Positions 1 to 9,906 of a DNA stretch of 24,915 bases are shown piece after piece. Position 1 is the stretch's first letter. Every line of letters begins with the position of its first letter. The stretch spans positions 1,372,805 through 1,397,719 of the forward strand of contig CM007319.1 of NCBI GenBank assembly GCA_000333855.2. The letters are read 5' to 3'. A program made the position numbers and the translations under genes. The stretch comes from Endotrypanum monterogeii. Taxonomy: Eukaryota > Euglenozoa > Kinetoplastea > Trypanosomatida > Trypanosomatidae. The notes under the pieces are model-generated. The model did not search any database. It had not been told where the DNA came from and worked only from the letters and a program-made list of their open reading frames with translations.

Positions 1-4
1 AATA

Positions 5-38
<34 letters not shown>

Positions 39-1210
39 GTGGAGATAAGACCACGTAAATCTATACTTCACTGGAAGGTGTGTTTGTGCACCTCTGTCTG
101 CGGAGAGCGACGGGATACCGCTGTCTCCACGCCTCTTTCGCTTCTTAGAATGAAAACATCCACTACGACATCGAGGTACAGAAGCGCACCTCCAGCTTTT
201 AAAAAGTAATTTCCTTCTCACTCGATGTATTTTTTTTTTTTTTGGTGGTTGTGTGGTACAATGAAGATACTCCCCTTTTTTTCTTTTTTAACTGAATTAG
301 TAATTTATTTGTGTTCACCGGTGCACACAACGTGAACAGGGGAGAAGGGATTTCGAGTGAAGCGCACTCGACCTGGTGAGAAAAACAGAGGCCAAAGCGC
401 ATGGGCACTGCCTCGTGCTTACACACAACGCGCGATAGGAGGAGGGGAAAAAAAGAGCCACAGGCGAAATACGGAGAAGCGGCAGTTGACCTTGGTCAAC
501 CTCTGCCCACGACTCTAGGGTGATGCAACTCTTTTCCCCCGCCTTTGTTTTTTTTCCTTCATGAGAGATTTTGGTGACTCTGGAGGACACCGTTGCCGCC
601 CCAAATCCATATACAAACCAGAGACTAGTATCACAGATCCTCTGAAAGGAAGAAGACAAGAGAGAAAGGCCACGCGTGTAGTTCAATGACCTCAGCAAGC
701 CATCCTGCACCGCGGTGGCAGCTGATAAAACATTTGTTCAGTGACTTTCCGTGACTCATTGCTGCACACACACACACAAAAGAATTGTACGTCAAATGTG
801 CGAGTGTTTGCTATCACAGGCAGCGATCGGCCGGGGGGAGGGGGGGTTCAAAGACCACGTATCACACACACAAAGTAAATCCGTCCGTATTTTCTTCTTT
901 TTCTGAAGCACCGCGAGAAGAGTATCCCAGGAGTGACGCCTGGACGACACGAGGTTGCAGTGCAGGGTGAGACTACCTTTTTTTTTAACCTGTGGCTGCC
1001 CTCTTGCGGCCTAGTTCCTCTCATGAGCCGGTGAGAAGCCTAATGGAGGAAAAAAAAACGGAAGTGTGGCACTCTTCGCGCGACACAAATACATGCATAC
1101 ATATGCACACACACACGCGCCACCACCTTTCTCCTCCCCTCCCCCATCTTCGATCCCCATTTTTTTCCTACGAGGCAATGCCGCATAATTTTCTGAGCGG
1201 CTACACACGC
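1..1210. other. Spacer downstream of the GIM5-type gene (3' UTR and intergenic)
   Basis: No convincing gene is seen here. The open frames in the stretch are short, low in complexity and rich in Ser, Lys or Phe, and the longest minus-strand one (315-710) begins with GTG rather than ATG. The stretch holds a (TA)16 run at its left edge, T-runs near 231-243, a short CA run near 764-778 and an AC-rich patch near 1100-1118. On the minus strand this is the 3' UTR of the GIM5-type gene, followed by spacer leading to the next gene outside the window. The polyadenylation site cannot be placed from sequence alone. Confidence 0.6.
6..37. repeat. (TA)16 dinucleotide microsatellite
   Basis: Uninterrupted TA repeat of 32 bases at the left window edge. 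Similar runs recur in most spacers of this window. Confidence 0.95.
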
Positions 1211-1972
1211 TCACAGCACGCTCATCATGAAGCCCGGAACGGAGGCCACAAGGCCAAGAAGACCCTGCGGGGTGCTGGGTACCAGCACCAGAGGCGGAGC
1301 AAGGGAGGTGACGATATCCACAATTTTGCCAGACTGAAGAGCGGCACCAAAGTACTTGGGGCCTGTCGGCATGGAGTTTTTGAGAAGGGTATAGCAGAAG
1401 AAGCTTTGAAGCACACCGTCCGCCACGCTGAGCACCTTGCGGCGGTGCTCCTTCACCTTCGCCTCGTCCTGGCTGTCCTTGACAGCGTCAAACTTCCCAT
1501 CCTTCAAGAGGAGGTAGTTCATCAAGAGACGCACGATATTAGACCAGAAAAGAAACACAAAACGGATGCGGTTAATTGTCTTGCCGAGAATGGGGTCCAA
1601 CATGTTGCACTTGGACGCCAATACAAGCTCCTCACCGATGAGGAAGATGGTGAAGAAAGCGGTGCAGATGGTCTTGCAGATTCCCACCAGCGGGTTAGGA
1701 TTGCTCATGATCACGCTCTTGATACCGCTAGGGGTGAGGGCCGGTGCGACAACGAGCCACTGCGAGAACCGGGTAAGGCAACGATAGTGAGCTGCGCTGT
1801 GGTGGATGGTGTTGAGGTGCGCTGAGAGTTCTGGGAAGCCGGCGGCTGCAGCAGGGGCCATGAGGGCCATCGAAGCGAACTGCACAACGGACATGACACG
1901 ATCACGGTTCGAGACATTACTGATGTAGTCGTTGAAGGTCACAACCTTCTTCCTCAGGAAAAAGTCCGACAT
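1211..1972 (-). CDS. GIM5: Glycosomal membrane protein, GIM5-type (PEX11 family)
   Basis: Predicted 253-residue integral membrane protein of the glycosome, the kinetoplastid peroxisome that houses glycolysis. GIM5 proteins are abundant PEX11 relatives that influence organelle membrane composition and number. The N-terminal helix carries the PEX11-type signature: a hydrophobic/aromatic stretch, then SNRDRVMSVVQFASMAL at about 21-37 and an Ala-rich stretch after it. Hydrophobic segments follow near 98-120 (GICKTICTAFFTIFLIG) and 135-155, a charged hydrophilic linker near 160-185, and a hydrophobic C-terminus containing GLLGLVAS. It shares the RD[RK]VM, YR..TR and G.LG.VAS patches with the PEX11 gene at 4911-5588. 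The first ATG is at 1972; a further upstream start would have to use TTG. GIM5A versus GIM5B cannot be separated here, since a second tandem copy may lie outside the window. Confidence 0.82.
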   Translation of the reverse strand: MSDFFLRKKVVTFNDYISNVSNRDRVMSVVQFASMALMAPAAAAGFPELSAHLNTIHHSAAHYRCLTRFSQWLVVAPALTPSGIKSVIMSNPNPLVGICKTICTAFFTIFLIGEELVLASKCNMLDPILGKTINRIRFVFLFWSNIVRLLMNYLLLKDGKFDAVKDSQDEAKVKEHRRKVLSVADGVLQSFFCYTLLKNSMPTGPKYFGAALQSGKIVDIVTSLAPPLVLVPSTPQGLLGLVASVPGFMMSVL

Positions 1973-2078
1973 GGTGGTACGCGAGTGTAACAATAGTTGT
2001 ACTCTTCACACGCCCAGACAGGGATCGGAAGGGTCAATAAGGGAGGGGGGGGGGTAATGGTGAGACACGAAAGGTTTT

Positions 2079-2100
2079 CTAGGAAACGAGAGAGAGAGAG
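2079..2100 (-). promoter_or_regulatory. Candidate trans-splice acceptor of the GIM5-type gene
   Basis: On the minus strand a (CT)n pyrimidine tract at about 2082-2100 runs into TAG, with the AG at 2080-2079, giving a predicted 5' UTR of about 106 bases. A C-rich tract closer to the gene (2041-2054) followed by AG near 2002-2005 is an alternative. Confidence 0.5.
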
Positions 2101-2941
2101 TGCGATACAAACGAAAACCCTAGATGGACGGAGAAAAGAACCCTGCAAACCGATGTGAGCAGGTAGGTATAGGTCCGGGTAAAAAAGGAAAAAAAAAACA
2201 CAAGACCCATGTGGCAGTCAAAAACATGATGTCAGAAAGAAGCAAAGGGGAGTTCATCTCGAAGACTTGTGGAAGTACATGACGCCAGTACAGCGACAGA
2301 CACAAAAAAAAAAAAAGTGTGGGAGATATCGCACAAGCGCCGACGACTAGACAAGGAGGAGGTGGGGCTCATATCGCAAGCGATCAGTGCCTGACGGCAA
2401 AGTCCCACCCCCTTCTGCCAACGCGCGTACTCGGTAATTCTCAAGTTATTTACCAAGCCCACAAGACGTCTTCTTTCCCCTGACTGGAACGAGAAGAAAG
2501 AAGAAAAGAAGAGAGAGGAGGAGAGGAGAGGGGGGAAAGAGAAGGACAACCTCTTTCACCGATCGCCTGCAGCCTTAAGTCCAGCACTGTGTACGTGGTA
2601 CCCAACTGTGCTGCAGAGCGGGAGGGGGGGGGGACACAGCAAACGAGACAGCTGGCGCACGACGTGTTGCCCCATGTGTGCATATGGTCTGCTGTCTCTG
2701 CTACCACTTTTGCAACTCCCTGCAGACGCCATGCGTCACCCACCCACCCACCCCAGCCCCATGAAAAAAAATAATAATTATCACAGTTGCATCGTATGGG
2801 ACTGCTTCCGCCATCGAATGCCTTCCTGTTTTCCTCATCTTTCTCTTTTTTTTTACTTGGTGTCACTCCCTAAAAGTATGTTCATCTCGGAGTCCGTTGG
2901 GAAGAAGCCCTTCTCGAAAGATACAAAATACACAACTATAC

Positions 2942-2944
2942 ATA

Positions 2945-2979
<35 letters not shown>
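2942..2979. repeat. (TA)n microsatellite
   Basis: A long TA run with a single G interruption at 2950, lying within the presumed PEX11 3' UTR. Confidence 0.95.
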
Positions 2980-2982
<3 letters not shown>

Positions 2983-4910
2983 CATACACGTGTATGTTTG
3001 TGTATATCTACTCGTCTTTTCCCCTTCCCCTCCCTCGGTATAAAAAAAAAATTGTCACCGTCATGAACAACATCAAATCCAGATCACAAAAATAAGTTCG
3101 ACGCCCTTGCGATCATGTTGATGAAGGGAGGAAGAAGAGGAGGACCAATCGGTAAGAGCAAAGCGGGGTGGTGGGTATACTGGTTATTGCTCCATGAACG
3201 CAGCTCATACGCGTTCACAACCCGAACCCAACACACACAAACGATCACCCTTCCGTAGACACGCTTTGGCACCCACCCCTCTGAATACCGTTTTTTTTTT
3301 TTGCTGCTTGTTCCCCTACGCTACCTGACTAGGAGATGCTTTAGCAGAAATACCCGCACGACTCGTCCTCGATAAAGACATGGAGGCGATAGAAATATCA
3401 ACGAAGCAGGAAAAAGGTGAGGGTTTGCTTAGAATAAGATACGCCATGCAAGGAGAGGGGGCTTTACTGGTGCATGGCTGTCCTCTCTTTGTTGTGGTGG
3501 TTGCTTCTCTTTTGTTTGCTCGTTTGTTTTATGGGGGGTAACTCTTTTGAAGTACGCCATCACTGAAAAATACTGTGCACACCTACACCTACGCAATCAC
3601 AGCTCCATATAAGCATAACAACGATCACAGGCACTCATCAAAAAAAAAAAAACGAAAAAGGAAGTGGACTTGCTAGCCGCTGTTGTCTGCTCACTCAACC
3701 CAAAGGCTTGTACATGGAGAAGCAAGCAGAGGTCATCATTCCTTTTTTTTTGCTGCTCATCGCGAATGTATACTGTGTGATTTATAATAGTAATAATAGA
3801 TGTAGACGAAAAAAAACCAATCAATCGCTTGAGAAGGGAAGAGTGACAGTTAAATCGCTTCACTCGTCACTCCTGTCTTTGCATGTGCTCTGCACATATC
3901 GCTGTGCAGCGTTCCTCTATTCCTAGTCGCCCCACACGACCTCATCATGCTCATTTCGGCGCACCTTGATCGGCATGGGGGAGGCCGTGAGAGCTTTATG
4001 GAAAAAAAAGAGGGAAGACAACACATACCTTTTCTGGGACCCCAAAAACAAGAACAGGAAATGATAATAAAAAATGTAATCAAGCATGCTTGTGCGTCTC
4101 AGGGTGGGAATACGAAAAAGGGACGAGCGAGAAAGGGAGAGGGAGAGTGCATGCGTTACAGTCGAGAATTTCCTCAGCCGACGCATCGGTCAGCATGCAC
4201 AGGTGTGGAGGATCTGCGAAGAAGAGCATACAAAAAAGCATACCACGAGATACTCTTCCGATATGAATACATATTCGTGTGCAGAGTGGTGTGTAAATGC
4301 ATGTACGGGACGAAAAAGGGAATGAAACGAAGACTAAATTTCGGAAAACAAAGGGGTTGAAATAAAAATAGAAATGAAAATAGTAAACGTTTTCGGCAGT
4401 GCTTCATTTTTTTTTTAATGGAATGTTTGGTCGATTGTATTGGCGATCGTCTTTGGCCCTGGATACGCGCATGTCTACAAATGAGCCCTCTTCGAGAAGG
4501 AAAGAAGGTGAAGACACGGCACAAAAGGGGTGATAAAGGTGAGTGATGGGGACGCAGCAAACCGAAGAACGTGAGGTAAGGTCCAAGGAAGCGCACAACA
4601 CACACAAAATAAAGAGCCGCAACGAACATAAACTACGAAACGAAAGGAGGTGATGAAGAGATCGGCAGCGAGGAAGAAAATAAAGCAGCCTAGTTCCTCT
4701 TTTCTGCTCGCTAACTAAACAGGCAAACGACTTTATATCATCTGGAGTTAGGACGACGGGAAATGAATTCACAACGACGTCCATAAATGCGTACATCACT
4801 CGTCCTGACTAGCGCTTGCACCCCTCGAGGTTGTCTGTTTGCTTGTTGCCGTGAAACCCCTTCAGTTGCACTTGATGTGGTGAGTGCGTTTCGTTTTGTT
4901 TTGTTTTGTT

Positions 4911-5588
4911 TTAGTAGAAGTCGCACATGGAGGCGACGAAGCCCAGCGCACCGCGGATGGTGTCGTTCAACTCGAGATGTTTTGGTGCAATCACCTGCAG
5001 AACCTTGTGCAGCGGCACCAGTGGGCCGCGCACATCTTCCAGCAGCTGTGGTCCACCCCTCGGCAGGCACGTGAGTGAGAAGATGAAGAAGCATCCGAGC
5101 TTCACCGTGGTGATAATGTGGCGCTTTTGCTCCACCGACGTGGACTTCTTCTGTGTCATGACGTAAGCCTGGCGCAGCAGGCCGAGGAGAAGGGTATAAA
5201 ACCAACAGACCACCGCACATCCACCAAAGCGGGAGAGGCCACCCGGGAACACGCGGTGATCGGACAGCACCGCCGTGTTCTCGAATAAGCAAAAACACAC
5301 GTGAAAAAAGTGGCTCAGCTGGTCCACGCGGTCCAGAATAACATCGCCCTTCGACTTGGAGAGCGCCTCCAAGGTTGGATTTGACAGCGCGTTGAAAAGA
5401 AGAGCGAGACGGGTAATAGCACGGTAGTTGTCGGCCATTCCCGAGAGGCTGCTGAGCGACTTACTCAGAGAGAGACAACCGGCATCAGCGGCGGGGCCAG
5501 CGAGCGCCATTGGGAGGAACTGCAAGATAGCCATCACCTTATCACGGTCGCCCGTGTTGCCAAGGTACTCAAAAACGGCAGCGGTCAT
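4911..5588 (-). CDS. PEX11: Glycosomal/peroxisomal membrane protein PEX11
   Basis: Predicted 225-residue PEX11, which drives elongation and division of peroxisomes and glycosomes by membrane remodelling. The N-terminus has the typical PEX11 pattern: aromatic/hydrophobic residues, then TGDRDKVMAILQF at about 12-24, forming the amphipathic helix. Later come YRAITR (about 60), a middle hydrophobic segment near 130-150 (AVVCWFYTLLLGLL), a basic linker with QKKSTSVEQKRH, a second hydrophobic stretch (LGCFFIFSLTCL) and a C-terminus with RGALGFVAS. The length is close to that known for trypanosomatid PEX11. The ATG at 5588 is chosen because the frame further upstream (to 5996) is low-complexity spacer and contains the predicted splice acceptor. 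It is a paralogue of the GIM5-type gene about 2.9 kb downstream. Codon use is ordinary for the window and no breaks are seen. Confidence 0.88.
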   Translation of the reverse strand: MTAAVFEYLGNTGDRDKVMAILQFLPMALAGPAADAGCLSLSKSLSSLSGMADNYRAITRLALLFNALSNPTLEALSKSKGDVILDRVDQLSHFFHVCFCLFENTAVLSDHRVFPGGLSRFGGCAVVCWFYTLLLGLLRQAYVMTQKKSTSVEQKRHIITTVKLGCFFIFSLTCLPRGGPQLLEDVRGPLVPLHKVLQVIAPKHLELNDTIRGALGFVASMCDFY

Positions 5589-5700
5589 GACGACGATGTG
5601 GTTTGATGCTTTAAAAATAATAATAAAATTTGATTGAATATGTACGGCGGAAGAAATGAAAATCACGAAGACAGCAAACGGACTCAATCGACAGAAAACA

Positions 5701-5720
5701 CTCGAAGAGGAGGAGGGAGG
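5701..5720 (-). promoter_or_regulatory. Candidate trans-splice acceptor of PEX11
   Basis: On the minus strand a C/T tract at about 5704-5720 is followed by the AG at 5702-5701, about 112 bases before the PEX11 start codon. Confidence 0.5.
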
Positions 5721-5878
5721 AGACAACTGTTGCGGTAGAAAATTGGCGATTCTTTTGAGTGTTTGCATGTGGGTGCGGGGGTGAGAGAAATGGAAGTATT
5801 GGTGAGGAAAAAGTAAAACAAGTGAGGGAAGCGGATAAAAGAAGACAACAGAGAAGGTGTGAACCGGACGAGCGTTCG

Positions 5879-5905
5879 TTTTTTTTTTTTTTTGGGGGGG
5901 GGGGG
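5879..5905. repeat. T15-G12 homopolymer junction
   Basis: Fifteen T residues are followed directly by twelve G residues on the plus strand, so the transcript would carry C12 then A15. A similar junction occurs at 23980-24005. Confidence 0.9.
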
Positions 5906-6279
5906 CAAAGAGCCGCTGCGACAAGAAGAAATGCGAAAGAAAAGTCGACCCACAGAGGCACCTAGTGAGAAGCGGCACAAGTCGATGCGAATCCATCGCT
6001 CCGTAAGAGAAAGTATTCTCTTATCACCATCATCCGTCTCACCTCAGAAAACAGTAGTGATGTGGCGTAACCCCCGACGCACTTCCACTCCTTCCCACCA
6101 CCCTAAGAAGAGAAAACAGTCGATAAGCACTGACAGCGCCATATTGACTACTTTTTTTTTTGTCCATAACCTGCAACGTTGTTTCGATAGGGTGGGTAAA
6201 GCAAAATAGCTGAAGACCAGTTGGCAATAAAACGCATGCAACATAACGATACACATATCATGGAGCTCATCCCAAAGAC

Positions 6280-6306
6280 ATATATATATATATATATATA
6301 TATATA
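6280..6306. repeat. (TA)n microsatellite
   Basis: A TA run about 100 bases downstream of the stop codon of the four-helix protein gene, in its presumed 3' UTR. Confidence 0.95.
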
Positions 6307-6409
6307 CATGTGTGCTCGCGAAACGATCCTCAAGGCAATGCACAGCTCTCTGCGGGCACTTCGGAGGAGTACAAGCAGGTGCACGTGAGCGTACCAGGCA
6401 CGGTTCACC

Positions 6410-7435
6410 TTACAGGTACTTCCCACGAACAGTAGAAGGACCGGTATCGCGTTGGTGACGAGTATACCAGGGACGCCAGTGTGGATCATACAAGTCGTGT
6501 GTTCGTTGTGCTGCATACGGTCGATACACCACATAGCCCAAGTACAACCCGGCAGCCGTGCCGGTGCCAGTGAAAAGCGACAGCAGTGCACGCACTCCCC
6601 ATGGGGTCAGCTGCTTGTAATTGAGCATCACATATGCCGCTCCGCCCAGAAAACCCGAGCAGAACCCAGCATTTGAAATGTGCCACCACGTGCGCTGTGG
6701 TAAGAGCACATCACCTGTCTTGATCATCATGAACAAGTTCGTCAAGGCATCACCGACAGGCACGCCTATAGTGCTTACTAGAGCCACCACTCCACTTTTG
6801 GCAACAGATGTCGTAATCTCATGAAAAGCTATGTTGCCTAGCGTTACGCCATTTAGCTTGGCATAGGTCTTGTCCATGGTCCGGTACAAGTAGGCAGTCC
6901 GACCTGCACCAAAGCAAAACCCAGCTGTTGTACACACACGCAGAAGGTAAACGAGGCAGTCCGACGGCTGATCGATCATCCAGTCCAGCCAGTGGATCTT
7001 TAACTTCTCTCGCACGTCCCTCTGCTCCTTCACCCACTGCTGGTAGCGTCGGTCGTTGGCATAGTCGTACCGCTTCAGTAAAGATTTCTGCGCCTCACGC
7101 GCTTTCATGTGCGCGTCCGCCTCGCGGAACTCATTTTCAAATCGTCCGACAAGCATGTCTATAGACTCCACGTCCATTGCTGACGCCCGTCCATCACCGT
7201 GGCGCCGCATCTTTTGCTCATCTCGCATACGATCAAACTGCGAGTATGGGACGCCGCTGTCACCGTAACCACGATCTTTGCCGCTCAACACGTTATCGAA
7301 AGATTCGGTATCCATAAGGCTTCGAGAGAGCGGAACTTGTACATCGCCGCCTCTAGCGTTGCTCGAGGGGGGTGACGAGGCATTGCTAGCGGCGGCGGAC
7401 TGGTCACCGCGCTGAAAAGGCCACCAAAACACCAT
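6410..7435 (-). CDS. Predicted four-helix membrane protein, unknown function
   Basis: Predicted 341-residue protein not firmly recognised. Residues 1-90 are polar and Ser/Gly-rich. Residues 92-150 are charged and helical, with many Arg, Lys and Glu. Four hydrophobic, glycine-bearing segments follow near 160-183, 212-237, 253-272 and 281-304, then a short basic tail. The small-residue-rich segments (for example AGFCFGAG and GFLGGAAY) recall the Tim17/Tim22/Tim23 class of mitochondrial inner-membrane proteins, but I do not see the full motif of that family, so this is only a hypothesis. No cleavable signal peptide is evident; the N-terminus starts MVFWWPF. The ATG at 7435 is the first in frame and lies shortly after plausible AG acceptors near 7442 or 7480. 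The gene is intact. Confidence 0.8.
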   Translation of the reverse strand: MVFWWPFQRGDQSAAASNASSPPSSNARGGDVQVPLSRSLMDTESFDNVLSGKDRGYGDSGVPYSQFDRMRDEQKMRRHGDGRASAMDVESIDMLVGRFENEFREADAHMKAREAQKSLLKRYDYANDRRYQQWVKEQRDVREKLKIHWLDWMIDQPSDCLVYLLRVCTTAGFCFGAGRTAYLYRTMDKTYAKLNGVTLGNIAFHEITTSVAKSGVVALVSTIGVPVGDALTNLFMMIKTGDVLLPQRTWWHISNAGFCSGFLGGAAYVMLNYKQLTPWGVRALLSLFTGTGTAAGLYLGYVVYRPYAAQRTHDLYDPHWRPWYTRHQRDTGPSTVRGKYL

Positions 7436-7618
7436 GTCGACTCCACATAATATTTAAAAAAACGGAACGAAACGAAAGCTCAACCACGTCGAAGGAAGAC
7501 GGCAAGATCACCGTATCAAAGAGCACTAACAAAGAGGGCGCTCCAACTAGAAGTGCACGACAGTCAAATCTAGTAAAGGGAGAAACAGCAGCTCTTCACT
7601 CTAAATGGGCGCAAACAT

Positions 7619-7689
7619 ACACACACACACACACACACACAATATATATATTTATATGAATTGTATGTATTTTATGTATATATATATAC
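7619..7689. repeat. (CA)n followed by interrupted (TA)n microsatellite
   Basis: About 11 CA units at 7619-7640 pass into TA-rich sequence and a further TA run at 7675-7689. Confidence 0.9.
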
Positions 7690-8428
7690 ATGCATATGGG
7701 AGGATGTAAACATGTGCCTGTGTATGTTGCCAAAGGAGGTATTGGAAAAGACGAAACGTGAAAACAGAAGCGATGCGGGAAATGTAGTGAGAGAGAAAAA
7801 AAACAGTATACGCCACCGTCGCTCCCTCCCTCCCCGGCCTCACACCTGGTGATCACAACTACTTTTTCTTACTCGTCTTAGGAAGGGATGAGATGCCTCT
7901 CGCTGATGAGATCCCCTACGTGCTGCACGCCCTAGACGCCAACTGATCAATGCAAATAATTTTTTTTTAATCCGAAGCAACCCTCTAAAGAGAAATGCAT
8001 AGAGTATGAAGGATAGATGGGGATACCCCTGGAAGACGCCATCCCACCACCCATCCAGAAACGAGACGCGTAACAGGGAAGAGAAACGTAAGTGAAGGTG
8101 AGAGACAGATGAGCGTTAGACAGGCAGAAAGATGCATAACATACATGTGCGCCACACATTGAGAGTTCGTACCCCTTGTAGAACTTTGCAGCTAAACCCC
8201 CTCTCCCGGGATACAGCGCGATGAGTAGCAGCATAAATGATACCTTCCTACCAACCGGAAGAAGAAGTGAGACCTTGTCGTATCCTCTCGCAGCTCGGAG
8301 TGTGACATCACGATTTCGGGCAGTGCTCTCTCTTGTCCAAATGAAAACTAGGTTGGTTGACAACGTTTTTTTTTTTCCACGACACTACACAGGTCCGTCA
8401 ATGGACGAAGATTCTCACTCATTTAGAA

Positions 8429-8448
8429 TATATATATATATATATATA
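8429..8448. repeat. (TA)10 microsatellite
   Basis: A pure TA run in the spacer, followed some 20 bases later by a T homopolymer. Confidence 0.9.
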
Positions 8449-9160
8449 ACTCTGGTGTTTTGACAGATTTTTTTTTTTTGGTTGTTGTTGGAGTTTCCTT
8501 CACCACACCCTCCCCTCCTTGGTGCCCTGCCCCTCTTTTTTTTTTTTGCGGTAGTTGAGGGAGAAAGAAGACGAGGAGGGGAAAGGGAGCAGTAGGGGAA
8601 GCGAAGGGGAGGGGGAAGGGAGGAGACACGTATTTTGCGCATCTCACGTTGCGTCCTCTGATTTCATCTTGTCTTTTGAAAAGTAGGAAACAACAGACGC
8701 TAGGATATCGTGCACGCGGTTCCCCCCTCCCCCTGCCCTCCCCTTCCCTCGTCTCATATGGCCGAATCTTCGAAGGAGAGTGCGCCTTACAGTCTCCGAA
8801 AAGGGAAGGGGGTGCGAAGAGAAACAGGACTTCGAATTACCCTTGCTGCATCGCAAACAAAGTCGATGACACACGCACCTGCAAAAATTTGCCGGTGCAC
8901 GGGAAGATGTAACGCACTTGCACGCACGCACAACGCATACAAGAGAGGAAGAAGTTGCAGGACAAAATCAGCGTAGAAACACGCGTGCATGGTTATAAGA
9001 GCGTGACACAGGCAGCAACGGAAAAAGACGGGGGGAAATAAAATGATGAAGAAATATAATTTTAAAAAATGCGCACGACAAAAAAAAGACCGTACAGGGT
9101 TAGAGAGAGGACAAAGTCACTCACAACTAGAAAAAAAAAGGGTGGTAAGTACAACCATGC

Positions 9161-9184
9161 ACACACACACACACACACACACAC
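9161..9184. repeat. (CA)n microsatellite
   Basis: A run of about 12 CA units in the presumed 3' UTR of the coiled-coil gene. Confidence 0.9.
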
Positions 9185-9515
9185 GCGCACACAAATAGTC
9201 TTTGCACACATCTACCCTCCTTCCCCCTGCCCAGCTAAACCTATGGAGGTGGAGGGAGGGAAACAAAAACAAAAACATACAGTGGATGGAAAAAAAAAGC
9301 ACAGCAGGGATGTGGTTGCGGCATGTATAGGTAACGCGGGGGGGATAAGATGTGGGAGAAAAACGTGAAGAAGATCCCTCGAATATTTTCTTTGTCGAGC
9401 AAACATAGCGCTAGAGGACAATAGGGGTAGAAGAAGGCGAAACCCCCAGAAACAAAACACCGAAAAACACAGAACAAAAAAAAAAGCGACTAATACGTAC
9501 ATGTGGATAAACATC

Positions 9516-9535
9516 TATATATATATATATATATA
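9516..9535. repeat. (TA)10 microsatellite
   Basis: A pure TA run about 370 bases downstream of the coiled-coil gene stop codon. Confidence 0.9.
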
Positions 9536-9906
9536 CGTACACGTTAACGACATAAGTGCGGGTCAGGACGTGCACGCACGCCCGCACTCACAATTCGTGC
9601 GAAACGGGGGAGGGCGCGCTGTCAACACTAGCATCCCTGATAAGAGGGACGAACCACGCTCGCGGCTCTTTTGGTTCCCCGTGCAGGGAGAGGGATGCAC
9701 AAGAGGAGGAGGAAAACATACTAAAGGCGCTCTCACAAGAAATGAGGATATCAACGGGACACAGATCACGATCAAGAACATAAAAAGAAGAGCACGCACG
9801 CCACTCGCATGAGAGTGACGCACTCACCTAACTCCCATGACGTTGATCTCCTCCCACCGACCCCTCCCCGCGTTGCCGACCGCCGTTTCAGTATAAGTCT
9901 CTCGCC

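Larger units (their letters stand above)
1973..4910. other. 2.9 kb spacer between PEX11 and the GIM5-type gene
   Basis: No gene is supported. It should contain most of the PEX11 3' UTR and the short 5' UTR of the GIM5-type gene. It holds AG/CT-rich tracts (2090-2100, 2480-2545), G-runs (2045-2054, 2622-2634), a long TA run (2942-2979) and many A or T homopolymers (about 2304, 2849, 3291, 3640, 4408). The open frames here on both strands look like translated low-complexity sequence: they are rich in Ser, Phe, Lys and Arg, show no domain pattern and differ in GC content from the real genes. A short unrecognised RNA gene such as a snoRNA cannot be excluded. Confidence 0.6.
5589..6409. other. Spacer between the four-helix membrane protein gene and PEX11
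   Basis: No gene is seen. It contains the PEX11 5' UTR with its predicted splice acceptor near 5701, a striking T15-G12 homopolymer junction (5879-5905), poly-T near 6151-6160 and a TA run at 6280-6306. The rest is presumed 3' UTR of the upstream four-helix protein gene. Confidence 0.6.
7436..9906. other. 2.5 kb spacer between the coiled-coil gene and the four-helix protein gene
   Basis: No gene is supported. It should be mostly 3' UTR of the coiled-coil gene plus a short 5' UTR of the four-helix gene. Present are a CA run then TA (7619-7650, 7675-7689), a TA run (8429-8448), T-runs near 8367, 8469 and 8538, a second CA run (9161-9184) and a TA run (9516-9535). The longest minus-strand frame (7947-8363) starts with TTG and shows no domain-like pattern. 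Confidence 0.6.

Noticed and set aside
315..710. 131-residue minus-strand frame downstream of the GIM5-type gene
   Set aside because: It begins with GTG, has low-complexity composition and shows no family pattern.
992..1825. 277-residue open frame on the plus strand
   Set aside because: It lies largely antisense to the GIM5-type gene, starts in spacer, shows no domain pattern and runs against the direction of all other genes.
5589..5996. Upstream extension of the PEX11 frame to an earlier ATG
   Set aside because: The added 136 residues translate homopolymers and C/T tracts and span the predicted splice acceptor at 5701, so the mRNA would not contain them.
7947..8363. 138-residue minus-strand frame in the long spacer
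   Set aside because: It begins with TTG and its sequence has no recognisable domain; it most likely falls in a 3' UTR.
7619..9184. CA and TA runs as a possible CRISPR-like or satellite array
   Set aside because: They are plain dinucleotide microsatellites with no spacer structure, in a eukaryotic genome.
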